Assembly: GCA_018067265.1 (NCBI GenBank)
Contig: JAGPUY010000069.1
Span: forward strand, 1-5,779
Reading direction: 5' to 3'
DNA length: 5,779 nucleotides
DNA from: Oceanihabitans sp.
GTDB taxonomy: Bacteria; Bacteroidota; Bacteroidia; Flavobacteriales; Flavobacteriaceae
Shown here: positions 1 through 5,779 of the stretch, in pieces
Layout: each line of letters begins with the position of its first letter
Position numbering within the stretch: the first letter of the stretch is position 1
Position numbers and translations under genes: made by a program
Notes under the pieces: model-generated
The model's input: the letters and a program-made list of their open reading frames with translations, nothing else
Databases searched by the model: none
What the model was told of the DNA's origin: nothing

Positions 1-1185
1 TCCTTTTTTACTTATTTTTTGAAAGGTAATACTCTTTAAAAAACTATCTAAATTTACGCCAGAATATGCTTTACTATAGCCATTAGTTGGCAACGTATGG
101 TTGGTCCCAGAAGCATAATCTCCAGCACTTTCTGGTGTGTAATTACCAATAAAAACAGAACCTGCATTGGTAATATTATCAATAAAAAAGTCGTTGTTTT
201 TGGTCGCTATAATAAGGTGTTCTGCGGCATATTCATTAACAAAATCTAATGCATCGGTTGCCGTTTCCAATAAAATGGCACGTGCATTTTGTAATGCTAA
301 TGTTGCAATTTCTTTTCTTGGTAATTCTAAGAGTTGTTTTTCTATCTCATTGGAAACTTCAGAAATAAAATCTTTAGTATCGGAAACCAAAATCACTTGG
401 CTATCTGCGCCATGTTCTGCCTGACTTAGCAAATCGGAAGCCACATACGCAGGATTTGCAGAATTATCAGCCATTACCAACAACTCACTTGGTCCGGCAG
501 GCATATCGATTGCTGTACCATATTTTGTTGCCAATTGTTTTGCAACGGTTACATACTGATTTCCTGGTCCGAAAATCTTAGACACTTTTGAAATGGTTTC
601 TGTTCCAAAAGTTAAACCAGCAATTGCTTGAATACCACCAACCTTACATATCTTTGAAATACCACAAATTTTTGCAGCGTATAATATTTCGTTTGCAATT
701 TTCCCTTCTTTATTTGGTGGTGTACATAAGATGATTTCTTTACAACCTGCAATTTGTGCAGGAACGGCAAGCATTAAAACGGTAGAAAATAAAGGTGCTG
801 TTCCACCAGGAATATACAAACCAATTTTCTGAATGGCACGTTTTTCTTGCCAACAACGTACACCTTCTGTAGTTTCGACTTCTACTTTTGGCGTTTTTTG
901 TGCGCTATGAAATTTTTCAATATTTGCTTTCGCTTTTAAAATAGCTTCTTTTAAATTAGAAGGTACTTTTTTAGAAGCTTCTTCTATTTCTATGGTTGTC
1001 ACCAACATACTATCTAAAACTACGCCATCAAATTTCTCGGTGTATTTCGCAATCCCTTTATCCCCATTTTGAGAGATATCCCTAAATATTTTGGTAACAG
1101 TAGACTCTATATCGCTCACAGATAGCGTTGGTCTTTTTATAATAGTTTGCCAATCTTGTTTGCTAGGGTTTTCAATTGTCTTCAT
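1..1185 (-). CDS. hisD: Histidinol dehydrogenase HisD, 3' end cut by window edge
   Basis: HisD oxidises L-histidinol to L-histidine in two NAD-dependent steps, the end of the histidine pathway, in the cytosol. The window holds 395 codons from an ATG at 1185, and the frame is open to base 1. The family is usually about 430 residues, so roughly 35-40 C-terminal residues are missing. Visible family signatures are YIPGGTAPLFSTVLML (near 124-139), KIFGPGNQYVT (near 203-213), DMPAGPSELLVMAD (227-240) and SDLLSQAEHGADSQVIL (250-266). By comparison with E. coli HisD, Q255 and H258 are zinc ligands, E322-H323 in AAEHLII is the catalytic pair, and D355 in ESAGDYASGTNH is the third zinc ligand. The fourth ligand, a His near the C terminus, would lie outside the window. 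The start is 35 bases after the hisG stop, so the two genes are very likely cotranscribed under the upstream attenuator. No frameshift is seen. The truncation is only the window edge. Confidence 0.97.
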   Translation of the reverse strand, partial: MKTIENPSKQDWQTIIKRPTLSVSDIESTVTKIFRDISQNGDKGIAKYTEKFDGVVLDSMLVTTIEIEEASKKVPSNLKEAILKAKANIEKFHSAQKTPKVEVETTEGVRCWQEKRAIQKIGLYIPGGTAPLFSTVLMLAVPAQIAGCKEIILCTPPNKEGKIANEILYAAKICGISKICKVGGIQAIAGLTFGTETISKVSKIFGPGNQYVTVAKQLATKYGTAIDMPAGPSELLVMADNSANPAYVASDLLSQAEHGADSQVILVSDTKDFISEVSNEIEKQLLELPRKEIATLALQNARAILLETATDALDFVNEYAAEHLIIATKNNDFFIDNITNAGSVFIGNYTPESAGDYASGTNHTLPTNGYSKAYSGVNLDSFLKSITFQKISKKG

Positions 1186-1220
1186 TTCTAATTGGATTAA
1201 GATATTTGTATTAAAAAGTT

Positions 1221-2078
1221 TTAAACTACCATGTTTTCAATTGGACAAACTAAGATCCCTTCTGCTCCATTTTCTTTTAGTTCGTCAATAACTTCCCAAA
1301 ATTCATTTTTATTTATTACCGAGTGTATAGAGCTCCAACCTGTTCTTGCTAGCGGCAAAACAGATGGACTATTCATTCCCGGAAGAATATTAATGATATC
1401 CTCTATCTTCTCATTAGGTGCATTAAGTAGTACATATTTGTTTTGTCTTCCTTTTAAAACCGATTGTAATCGAAATTGAATCTTATTTAAAATACTTCTA
1501 TTTTCTTCGGATATCAATGGAGAAACAGCAAGAACTGCTTCCGATTTTAGTAGCACTTCTACTTCTTTCAATCCGTTTTTAAATAAAGTACTTCCACTAG
1601 AAACAATATCTACAATAGCATCTGCCAAGCCAATATTTGGCGCAATTTCGACAGAACCGTTAATGATGTGCAGTTGTGCATCGACCTTATTTTCTTTTAA
1701 AAATTGATTTACGGTATTTGGGTAAGACGTTGCAATACGTTTTCCTTGTAAATCTTGAATCGATTTGTAGGATGCTGATTTTGGTATCGCAATAGACACT
1801 TTGCATGTGGAAAAGCCTAATTTTTCAATAATAGGAATAGTACCACCTTTTTCGATAAGTACATTCTCACCAATTATAGCGGCATCTACGATTCCGTCTT
1901 TAAGGTATTGTGGAATATCTCCATTTCTTAGATAAAATACTTCTAAAGGAAAATTTCTAGCGGAAACTTTCAACTGATCTTTCCCATTATCTATAGAAAC
2001 GCCAATGTCTTTAAGAAGTTTCAGAGAATCTTCGTTTAGTCTACCTGATTTTTGAATTGCAATTTTTAATTTACTCAT
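1221..2078 (-). CDS. hisG: ATP phosphoribosyltransferase HisG, long form
   Basis: HisG joins ATP and PRPP to form N1-(5-phosphoribosyl)-ATP, the first committed step of histidine synthesis, in the cytosol. The protein is 285 aa, full length for the long (hexameric, HisZ-independent) form. The N-terminal domain carries IAIQKSGRL (6-14) and DAAIIGENVL (65-74), as in E. coli HisG. The PRPP-binding loop is DAIVDIVSSGSTL (153-165). From about residue 208 to the end there is the ACT-like regulatory domain of the long form, with LPLARTGWSSIHSV (241-254) and a terminal GAEGILVCPIENM stretch. That domain binds histidine in studied homologues, so feedback inhibition is expected. The ATG at 2078 is preceded by A-rich sequence with no Shine-Dalgarno site, normal for this phylum. 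It is the first gene after the leader-peptide attenuator, whose terminator U-run ends about 55 bases upstream, and it is followed by hisD after 35 bases. Confidence 0.97.
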   Translation of the reverse strand: MSKLKIAIQKSGRLNEDSLKLLKDIGVSIDNGKDQLKVSARNFPLEVFYLRNGDIPQYLKDGIVDAAIIGENVLIEKGGTIPIIEKLGFSTCKVSIAIPKSASYKSIQDLQGKRIATSYPNTVNQFLKENKVDAQLHIINGSVEIAPNIGLADAIVDIVSSGSTLFKNGLKEVEVLLKSEAVLAVSPLISEENRSILNKIQFRLQSVLKGRQNKYVLLNAPNEKIEDIINILPGMNSPSVLPLARTGWSSIHSVINKNEFWEVIDELKENGAEGILVCPIENMVV

Positions 2079-2137
2079 TTTGTCTTTTAATGTGTTTGAG
2101 TAAATCTTAAGGAAGAATTTCCAATTTTATGGAAATA

Positions 2138-2168
2138 AAAAACCGTTTGATTTAGTCAAACGGTTTTT
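2138..2168 (-). terminator. Intrinsic terminator of the his attenuator
   Basis: On the minus-strand transcript a perfect 13-bp stem (arms 2156-2168 and 2138-2150, core ACCGTTTGA / TCAAACGGT) closes a 5-base loop (2151-2155). It is followed by a U-rich run (six U counting the stem end, then A and UUU). It lies 29 bases after the leader-peptide stop and about 55 bases before the hisG start, where an attenuation terminator should be. The promoter-proximal arm can alternatively pair with the end of the leader ORF. Because of the A/T ends it could also act for a plus-strand transcript, but no plus-strand gene exists here. It may also stop readthrough from the SPFH gene. Confidence 0.9.
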
Positions 2169-2210
2169 AAAATATTTTGTTTTTATTCAATACATTTTTA
2201 GCTCGCTTGA
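2156..2210 (-). promoter_or_regulatory. Candidate antiterminator pairing of the his attenuator
   Basis: On the transcript, UCAAGCG at 2210-2204 (the AAT-CAA-GCG codons near the end of the leader ORF) can pair over 7 bp, one of them G-U, with CGUUUGA at 2162-2156, in the first arm of the terminator. A second short A/U stem (2198-2193 with 2174-2169, 6 bp) could extend it across an internal loop. Forming this structure would break the terminator. A ribosome stalled on the early His codons leaves 2204-2210 free, whereas one at the leader stop would cover it, which is the geometry attenuation needs. The pairing is weaker than the terminator and was found by eye only. I saw no clear early 1:2 hairpin to complete the classic enterobacterial scheme. 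Confidence 0.5.
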
Positions 2211-2254
2211 TTGCCAGTATGAAAATGATGATGATGTAATTGAATAAAATTCAT
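2198..2254 (-). CDS. hisL: Histidine operon leader peptide
   Basis: This 18-codon ORF runs from an ATG at 2254 to a TAA at 2198 and encodes MNFIQLHHHHFHTGNQAS. Four consecutive His codons, then Phe, then a fifth His (2219-2236) give five His in six codons. That is far above any normal frequency and parallels the seven-His run of the enterobacterial hisL peptide. All five are CAT. The ORF sits 29 bases before an intrinsic terminator that itself precedes hisG, the first gene of the operon. The expected role is regulatory: the ribosome measures charged tRNA-His and decides between terminator and antiterminator. The start is preceded by an A-rich stretch (ACAAAAAAGAAC), usual for Bacteroidota. 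The peptide itself probably has no function. It was found by reading the intergenic region, as it is too short for routine gene callers. Confidence 0.9.
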   Translation of the reverse strand: MNFIQLHHHHFHTGNQAS

Positions 2255-2270
2255 GTTCTTTTTTGTTGTC

Positions 2271-2284
2271 TACAAATATTTGTA
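2271..2284. repeat. 14-bp perfect palindrome over the promoter
   Basis: TACAAATATTTGTA is a perfect inverted repeat without spacer, overlapping the proposed -7 box of the his promoter. Symmetry of this kind suits a dimeric DNA-binding regulator. The sequence is A/T-rich, so a chance palindrome is quite possible, and no regulator gene is nearby. Confidence 0.4.
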
Positions 2285-2305
2285 AAATATAATTACAATT
2301 CCAAA
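2273..2305 (-). promoter_or_regulatory. Candidate promoter of the his operon
   Basis: On the minus strand a TTTG (2305-2302) is followed after 21 bases by AATATTTG (2280-2273). This resembles the Bacteroidota sigma-A pattern of TTTG near -33 and TAnnTTTG near -7, although the first two bases of the -7 box are AA instead of TA and the spacing is slightly long. Transcription would begin about 12-15 bases before the leader-peptide ATG, giving a short 5' leader. It is the best match in the 67 bases between the SPFH stop and the leader start. An alternative -7-like TATATTTT lies at 2291-2284 but lacks a well-spaced -33 partner. Confidence 0.4.
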
Positions 2306-2321
2306 CATTTTTTAATATTTT

Positions 2322-3134
2322 TTATTGATTACCTAATATAATAGGCATTCCAGAATCACCAGAACCAATAATGATAATTTTACTGTTAGGAGATTCAGAC
2401 AACTTAACGGTTGCTTCAATACCTTTATCTTGTAAAATTTTATCGGTTAGTGATGCACTTAAAATACGGTTAGATTCCGCTTTACCTTTCGCATCAATGA
2501 TTACTTTCTCTGCTTCTTTTGAAGCTGTAACTAATCTAAACTCGTATTCTAACGATTCTTGTTCTTGCTTCAATTTACGCTCAATAGCATCTTTAATAGT
2601 TGCAGGTAATTTTACATCTTCGACTAAAACTCTTTTAACCGTTAAAAATTGACCGTCTAAAAGATTTGTTACTTCCTCTAAGATTTCTTGCTCAATAACA
2701 TCTCTTTTACTAGAATATAATTGTTCTGGTGTATATCTACCAACCACACTTCTTGCTGCTGCATTAATTGCAGGATCTAATAATTCTCTTTCGTAATCTG
2801 CACCTTTGGTTTTAATTAATCTTCCAAGGTTAGCAAACTCTGGTTCATACCATATGGTACCAAATACTTTTACTTCTAGTCCATTAACTGAAAGTACATT
2901 CATTTCATCGGAAACCGATTGTTGACGAACTGTTTGTACCAACATGTCATTCCATGGGGCAACAATATGAAAACCTTCTCCATAGGTATGTTCTGTATTA
3001 ATACCATCTCCAAAACGCTCAAATAAAACACCACCTTCTCCTGGACCAATGGTCACTGCGGATTTAGATATTAAAATGATTAGGAACACAAGTCCTACTA
3101 TAAAAGGTACTGCAATCTTAGGTAATTTATCCAT
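2322..3134 (-). CDS. Prohibitin-like SPFH (band 7) membrane protein
   Basis: This 270-aa protein has one N-terminal membrane helix (about 8-23), followed by an SPFH/band 7 domain (about 25-185) and a charged helical, probably coiled-coil stretch (about 180-222, rich in Glu, Lys and Ala). Features shared with prohibitins are the GPGEGGVLFERFGDG start of the domain, GEGFHIVAPW (52-61), the ADYERELLDPAINAAARSVVGRY core (112-134) and the AKGKAESNRI motif (215-224). The tail IIIIGSGDSGMPIILGN resembles the short hydrophobic end of prohibitins. SPFH proteins form large membrane-bound rings or scaffolds, often with membrane proteases such as FtsH. No protease gene is visible here. The ATG lies 9 bases after the VWA gene stop, with an A-rich AAAAGAAAT spacer, so the two genes are cotranscribed. 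Whether the domain faces cytosol or periplasm is not certain. The protein contains no cysteine. The exact cellular role is unknown. Confidence 0.9.
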   Translation of the reverse strand: MDKLPKIAVPFIVGLVFLIILISKSAVTIGPGEGGVLFERFGDGINTEHTYGEGFHIVAPWNDMLVQTVRQQSVSDEMNVLSVNGLEVKVFGTIWYEPEFANLGRLIKTKGADYERELLDPAINAAARSVVGRYTPEQLYSSKRDVIEQEILEEVTNLLDGQFLTVKRVLVEDVKLPATIKDAIERKLKQEQESLEYEFRLVTASKEAEKVIIDAKGKAESNRILSASLTDKILQDKGIEATVKLSESPNSKIIIIGSGDSGMPIILGNQ

Positions 3135-3143
3135 ATTTCTTTT

Positions 3144-5177
3144 TTATATTAATCCATTATATTTTCTTAAAAACCATTCTAAAGCCAAACTCAAAATAAG
3201 CAAAGCTAATAGGTATTTAAAATCAATCAAAGGTACAACATTTTTACTGCTTTTCTGCATGATAGCGAAGCGTTCGTCCTTTAATAAGTCATTCATCAAA
3301 GTATTTGTATTTGCAACAAAATAACTGCTTGCATTTGTGTTTTTAGCAACTTGCTGTAGCTTCGTTACATTCGCATTTAAAAATTGTTGTTCTATATTAT
3401 ATTCTAAGATTTGAAATACCCCAGATTTGGAAATGTTTTCGTTTGTTGCCTTTACTATAAAACTGTATTCTCCAGCTGGCAAATGACTTAAATCTACTTG
3501 GTAATTATTTCCTCTTAAAATTAAAGGAAAAGTACTTGTTGCCTTCGTGTCCTGGTTTTTTACGGAAATATTTAAAATTTCCTTTACATCAAACTCATAG
3601 TTCTTATTAAAAAATTGTGCTTTAATAATTACATTAGAATTGCCTTGGTAAAAGGATTCATAATCTACATTTAATCGATTTTTCCTTTTATTGGAAGCCA
3701 AGTACTGCACCATTTTACCAATAAAATTATCAAAAGTATTAAAGCTCTTGGTGTTTAAATAACTCTGTGCTCTCCATTTCCAAATATTCTCACCAAAAAG
3801 TATCGCTTCTCTCCTGCTATTCGTTTCTAAAGTTACTAGCAAAGGATCTTGTGTTTCTAAGCTTCCTATTTTTTTATTTAAAATAGTTTCTGCCGGAATA
3901 GAGAATGTAGCATTACCAAAAGAAGATTGTAATGGTGGAAAAGATTCAAAATCTAAATCGTCTATAATAAAGGTATTATAGTTGGTATTTAAACTTGCTT
4001 GATACGCTTCGGTTTGGTTTGTTATATCCTGCTTAAAATCGGTAGTCATTGCGTTTACAAAAGCATAGTCCGTTTGTACTCCCAAAACCAAAAATTTATT
4101 CCTATTATCTAGTTTTAGATCCTCAAAAACAGATTTAAACGTATGGTTTGGCTGATACAGTATAACTAATTGAAAATCATTTTTTTTCAACAAATACTCT
4201 TTTGGCGTAACAATAGCAACCTCGCGTTGTTCATTACTTTCAATACTCTTTTTAAAAGCACCTATATCTGGGTGCATAAAATCGCTAACTATAGCAACAT
4301 TTGTTTTCTGATCGATAACTTCCACCGCAAAATTCTTATAATTATTGATTGTGTTTTTTTCACTTTCAATAGGAAGAATTTGTGCTTTATACGCTTGTAC
4401 TCCTACTCGATTCGCTGGTAAACTAAAGTTTAAAACTTTAGAATTATTCGTTCCATTTAAAGTTACATTTTGAGAATACACCGTCGATTTACCAGAAGTA
4501 ACCACAAATTTAGAATTTACAATAGCGTTTCCATTATAGGTTACAATAGCCTCGACAGGAAACTTATTCTTTAAAAAAGCATATTTATTTACATTAAGCT
4601 GTTGCAATTTTAAATCGGTGTACGTAATAGTATCTCCAAGAATAATAGGAAATATAGGTTGTTTTACTTTTTCTGCGGAAAACACATAATCACTACCATA
4701 CGTTTGGTTTCCGTCTGTTAGTAAAAGTATTGGTGATATGGTGTTTTTGTAAATTTGTGTAAAGTCACTAAAAGCTTTATCAATATTTGTTTGTTTTTCT
4801 ATAAAAGTGAAAGAATCGGAGGTTTCTATTTGGTTTCCGAAGGTGAAGAAGTCCAAATTAAATTTTTCGGTAAGTTCTTTGTTATTCTTAATAGATGCAA
4901 CTAATTGAAGTACATTTTCTTTCTGATTTAAATACGCAATAGAACTAGAATTATCTATAGCAACCACTAAATTAGGCTTTTCTGTGTAGTAACTAATTTT
5001 TTCGAATTTAGGATTGATAAGCAATACTAAAAGTGAAAAAATAGATATAAACCTTAAAAAAGCAAAAAGAAGACTCTTGGATGTTCTATTCTTCTTTTTT
5101 AAACTATACTGAAATAGCGCTAAGGATAGCGCTATGATTCCAGCAAGTATAATGTAAAAAATGGTTTGTGTCGTCAA
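3144..5177 (-). CDS. Membrane-anchored VWA-domain protein, TTG start
   Basis: The 677-aa protein has two N-terminal membrane helices (about 4-24 and 35-54) joined by a basic loop (KKKNRTSK). A VWA domain follows, with a complete metal-binding MIDAS: D75-x-S77-x-S79, T130 and D155 in LLLTDGNQ. A beta-rich middle follows, then a region starting NVAIVSDF (293-300) that resembles the glutamine-amidotransferase-like fold of related Bacteroidota membrane proteins. A carboxy-terminal beta domain ends in a last helix (about 652-669) and a basic tail. The positive-inside rule puts the VWA domain in the periplasm. There is no cysteine at all, so an amidotransferase-type nucleophile is absent and the domain is probably structural. 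The proposed start is TTG at 5177, directly after the previous gene's TAA in the same frame. The next in-frame ATG is only at residue 301, so TTG or another non-ATG codon must be used. The protein is general VWA type and its partner is unknown. No MoxR or Bat neighbours are in the window. Confidence 0.85.
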   Translation of the reverse strand: MTTQTIFYIILAGIIALSLALFQYSLKKKNRTSKSLLFAFLRFISIFSLLVLLINPKFEKISYYTEKPNLVVAIDNSSSIAYLNQKENVLQLVASIKNNKELTEKFNLDFFTFGNQIETSDSFTFIEKQTNIDKAFSDFTQIYKNTISPILLLTDGNQTYGSDYVFSAEKVKQPIFPIILGDTITYTDLKLQQLNVNKYAFLKNKFPVEAIVTYNGNAIVNSKFVVTSGKSTVYSQNVTLNGTNNSKVLNFSLPANRVGVQAYKAQILPIESEKNTINNYKNFAVEVIDQKTNVAIVSDFMHPDIGAFKKSIESNEQREVAIVTPKEYLLKKNDFQLVILYQPNHTFKSVFEDLKLDNRNKFLVLGVQTDYAFVNAMTTDFKQDITNQTEAYQASLNTNYNTFIIDDLDFESFPPLQSSFGNATFSIPAETILNKKIGSLETQDPLLVTLETNSRREAILFGENIWKWRAQSYLNTKSFNTFDNFIGKMVQYLASNKRKNRLNVDYESFYQGNSNVIIKAQFFNKNYEFDVKEILNISVKNQDTKATSTFPLILRGNNYQVDLSHLPAGEYSFIVKATNENISKSGVFQILEYNIEQQFLNANVTKLQQVAKNTNASSYFVANTNTLMNDLLKDERFAIMQKSSKNVVPLIDFKYLLALLILSLALEWFLRKYNGLI

Positions 5178-5723
5178 TTATTCTTTTACTTTTAAAATAT
5201 CAAAAGAGTTTAGAAATCGCTTAATACTATCATTATTATCTTTATTAGTTAAGCAAATAACTTGTGATATGAACATTTTATTTTCCACTAAATAAGCATT
5301 CATATAAATAAAACCTAACTCAATTTCTATTTTAATATTTCGCCCTGGAAAACCATTAAACGTAATTTTATTATCAAAAACTAATTTTCCCTGTACACTT
5401 GTTACTGCTCCTTCCACAGCCCCATCTAATATATTACTATTATACGCTTCATCTGCATCTTCAAAATAAGATTTGGGATAAGTGGTCCTAATTACGCCAT
5501 ATATTTCATTCTCATCATCTCCATCTATAGGAGGAGAATACATAATCATATGCAACTGAAGATTTCCAATATCCGATTCTAAATCTTGTGTTGTTCTTTC
5601 TGGTTCATTTGGAAATTCCGAAATAAAAGCTAATTCTTCTGATTTATAATCTATCCAATCTTGCGCATTTACATTTACAGTTGCTACTATAAATAGCGTG
5701 ATTACATACAATACTTTTTTCAT
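5178..5723 (-). CDS. Small secreted protein of unknown function
   Basis: The 181-aa product begins with a clear Sec signal peptide (MKKVLYVITLFIVATVNVNA, cleavage likely after residue 20, before Gln). There is no lipobox Cys, so the mature protein of about 161 aa should be soluble in the periplasm or exported. The body has a SEFPNEPERTTQ stretch (35-46), a GFPGRNIKIEI stretch (124-134) and a closing RFLNSFDIL (169-177). These fit the loose pattern of small PsbP-like beta-sheet proteins common in Bacteroidota, but this is a resemblance, not an identification. Its ATG overlaps the TGA of an upstream gene as ATGA, and its TAA is immediately followed by the TTG start of the VWA gene, so it is translated within an operon. 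I do not recognise the specific family and assign no function. Confidence 0.85.
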   Translation of the reverse strand: MKKVLYVITLFIVATVNVNAQDWIDYKSEELAFISEFPNEPERTTQDLESDIGNLQLHMIMYSPPIDGDDENEIYGVIRTTYPKSYFEDADEAYNSNILDGAVEGAVTSVQGKLVFDNKITFNGFPGRNIKIEIELGFIYMNAYLVENKMFISQVICLTNKDNNDSIKRFLNSFDILKVKE

Positions 5724-5779
5724 GGATCGTTTGGTTTTAAAGGTTGCGTTGGCAATATTACGTTAGCATTCCTCCATCT
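5720..5779 (-). CDS. C-terminal end of an unidentified upstream gene
   Basis: Reading in from the window edge on the minus strand, one frame is open for 19 codons (RWRNANVILPTQPLKPNDP) and ends in TGA at 5722-5720. The other two frames stop within seven codons. The stop overlaps the next gene's start as ATGA, a typical translational coupling junction, which makes a real upstream coding sequence likely. The fragment is too short to identify, and by length alone the open frame could be chance. Confidence 0.55.
   Translation of the reverse strand, partial: RWRNANVILPTQPLKPNDP

Noticed and set aside
167..424. Plus-strand ORF of 85 codons
   Set aside because: It lies wholly antisense to hisD, whose conserved motifs explain the sequence. 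The translation has no recognisable family features.
1091..1479. Two plus-strand ORFs of 66 and 82 codons
   Set aside because: Both are antisense to hisD and hisG coding sequence, overlap each other, and show no family signature.
2169..2178. AAAATATTTT palindrome beside the terminator
   Set aside because: It is pure A/T, short, and expected by chance in this composition. It is noted only as a possible inner part of the antiterminator.
2219..2236. ATG-rich triplet run on the plus strand, read as a microsatellite
   Set aside because: It is the complement of the His codons of the leader peptide. The interruption after the fourth repeat and the attenuator context fit coding selection better than a simple repeat.
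2371..2652. Plus-strand ORF of 93 codons
   Set aside because: It is a shadow of the SPFH gene on the opposite strand, with no independent evidence.
3049..3324. Plus-strand ORF of 91 codons spanning the SPFH/VWA junction
   Set aside because: It is antisense to two well-supported genes and has no promoter or family match. Its hydrophobic look comes from antisense membrane-helix codons.
4170..4421. Plus-strand ORF of 83 codons
   Set aside because: It is antisense to the middle of the VWA gene, with A/T-driven composition and no recognisable domain.

Overview
The window looks like chromosomal DNA from a marine-type member of the Flavobacteriaceae (Bacteroidota). The evidence is the low GC content, the A-rich sequence instead of Shine-Dalgarno sites before starts, a promoter candidate of the Bacteroidota TTTG / TAnnTTTG type, and flavobacterial-style proteins. 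The genus cannot be fixed from the sequence alone. Every gene I can support lies on the minus strand, so the text below follows transcription from high to low coordinates.

Positions 5779 to 2322 hold a tight cluster of cell-envelope genes. It starts with the last 19 codons of an unidentified gene, whose TGA overlaps the next start as ATGA. Next is a small secreted protein with a signal peptide (181 aa). Then comes a 677-aa membrane-anchored von Willebrand factor A (VWA) protein, which begins with TTG directly after the previous stop codon and in the same frame. Nine bases after it starts a 270-aa prohibitin-like SPFH protein with one N-terminal membrane helix. The spacing implies one transcript and coupled translation. 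A periplasmic or inner-membrane assembly is an inference from context only.

Positions 2321 to 1 hold the start of a histidine biosynthesis operon. The 243-bp gap before hisG contains a complete-looking transcription attenuator. It has a promoter candidate, an 18-codon leader ORF (MNFIQLHHHHFHTGNQAS) with five His codons in a six-codon stretch, a partial antiterminator pairing, and a 13-bp intrinsic terminator with a U-run. Downstream are hisG (ATP phosphoribosyltransferase, long form with the regulatory C-terminal domain) and hisD (histidinol dehydrogenase, cut by the window edge about 35-40 codons before its end). HisG commits PRPP and ATP to the pathway and HisD performs the last two oxidations. 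Starvation for charged tRNA-His would stall the leader ribosome and let transcription continue into hisGD. Abundant histidine would favour termination and probably also inhibit HisG directly.

The most interesting element is the leader peptide and attenuator, which is too short for ordinary ORF calling. I saw no mobile elements, CRISPR arrays, tRNA or rRNA genes.
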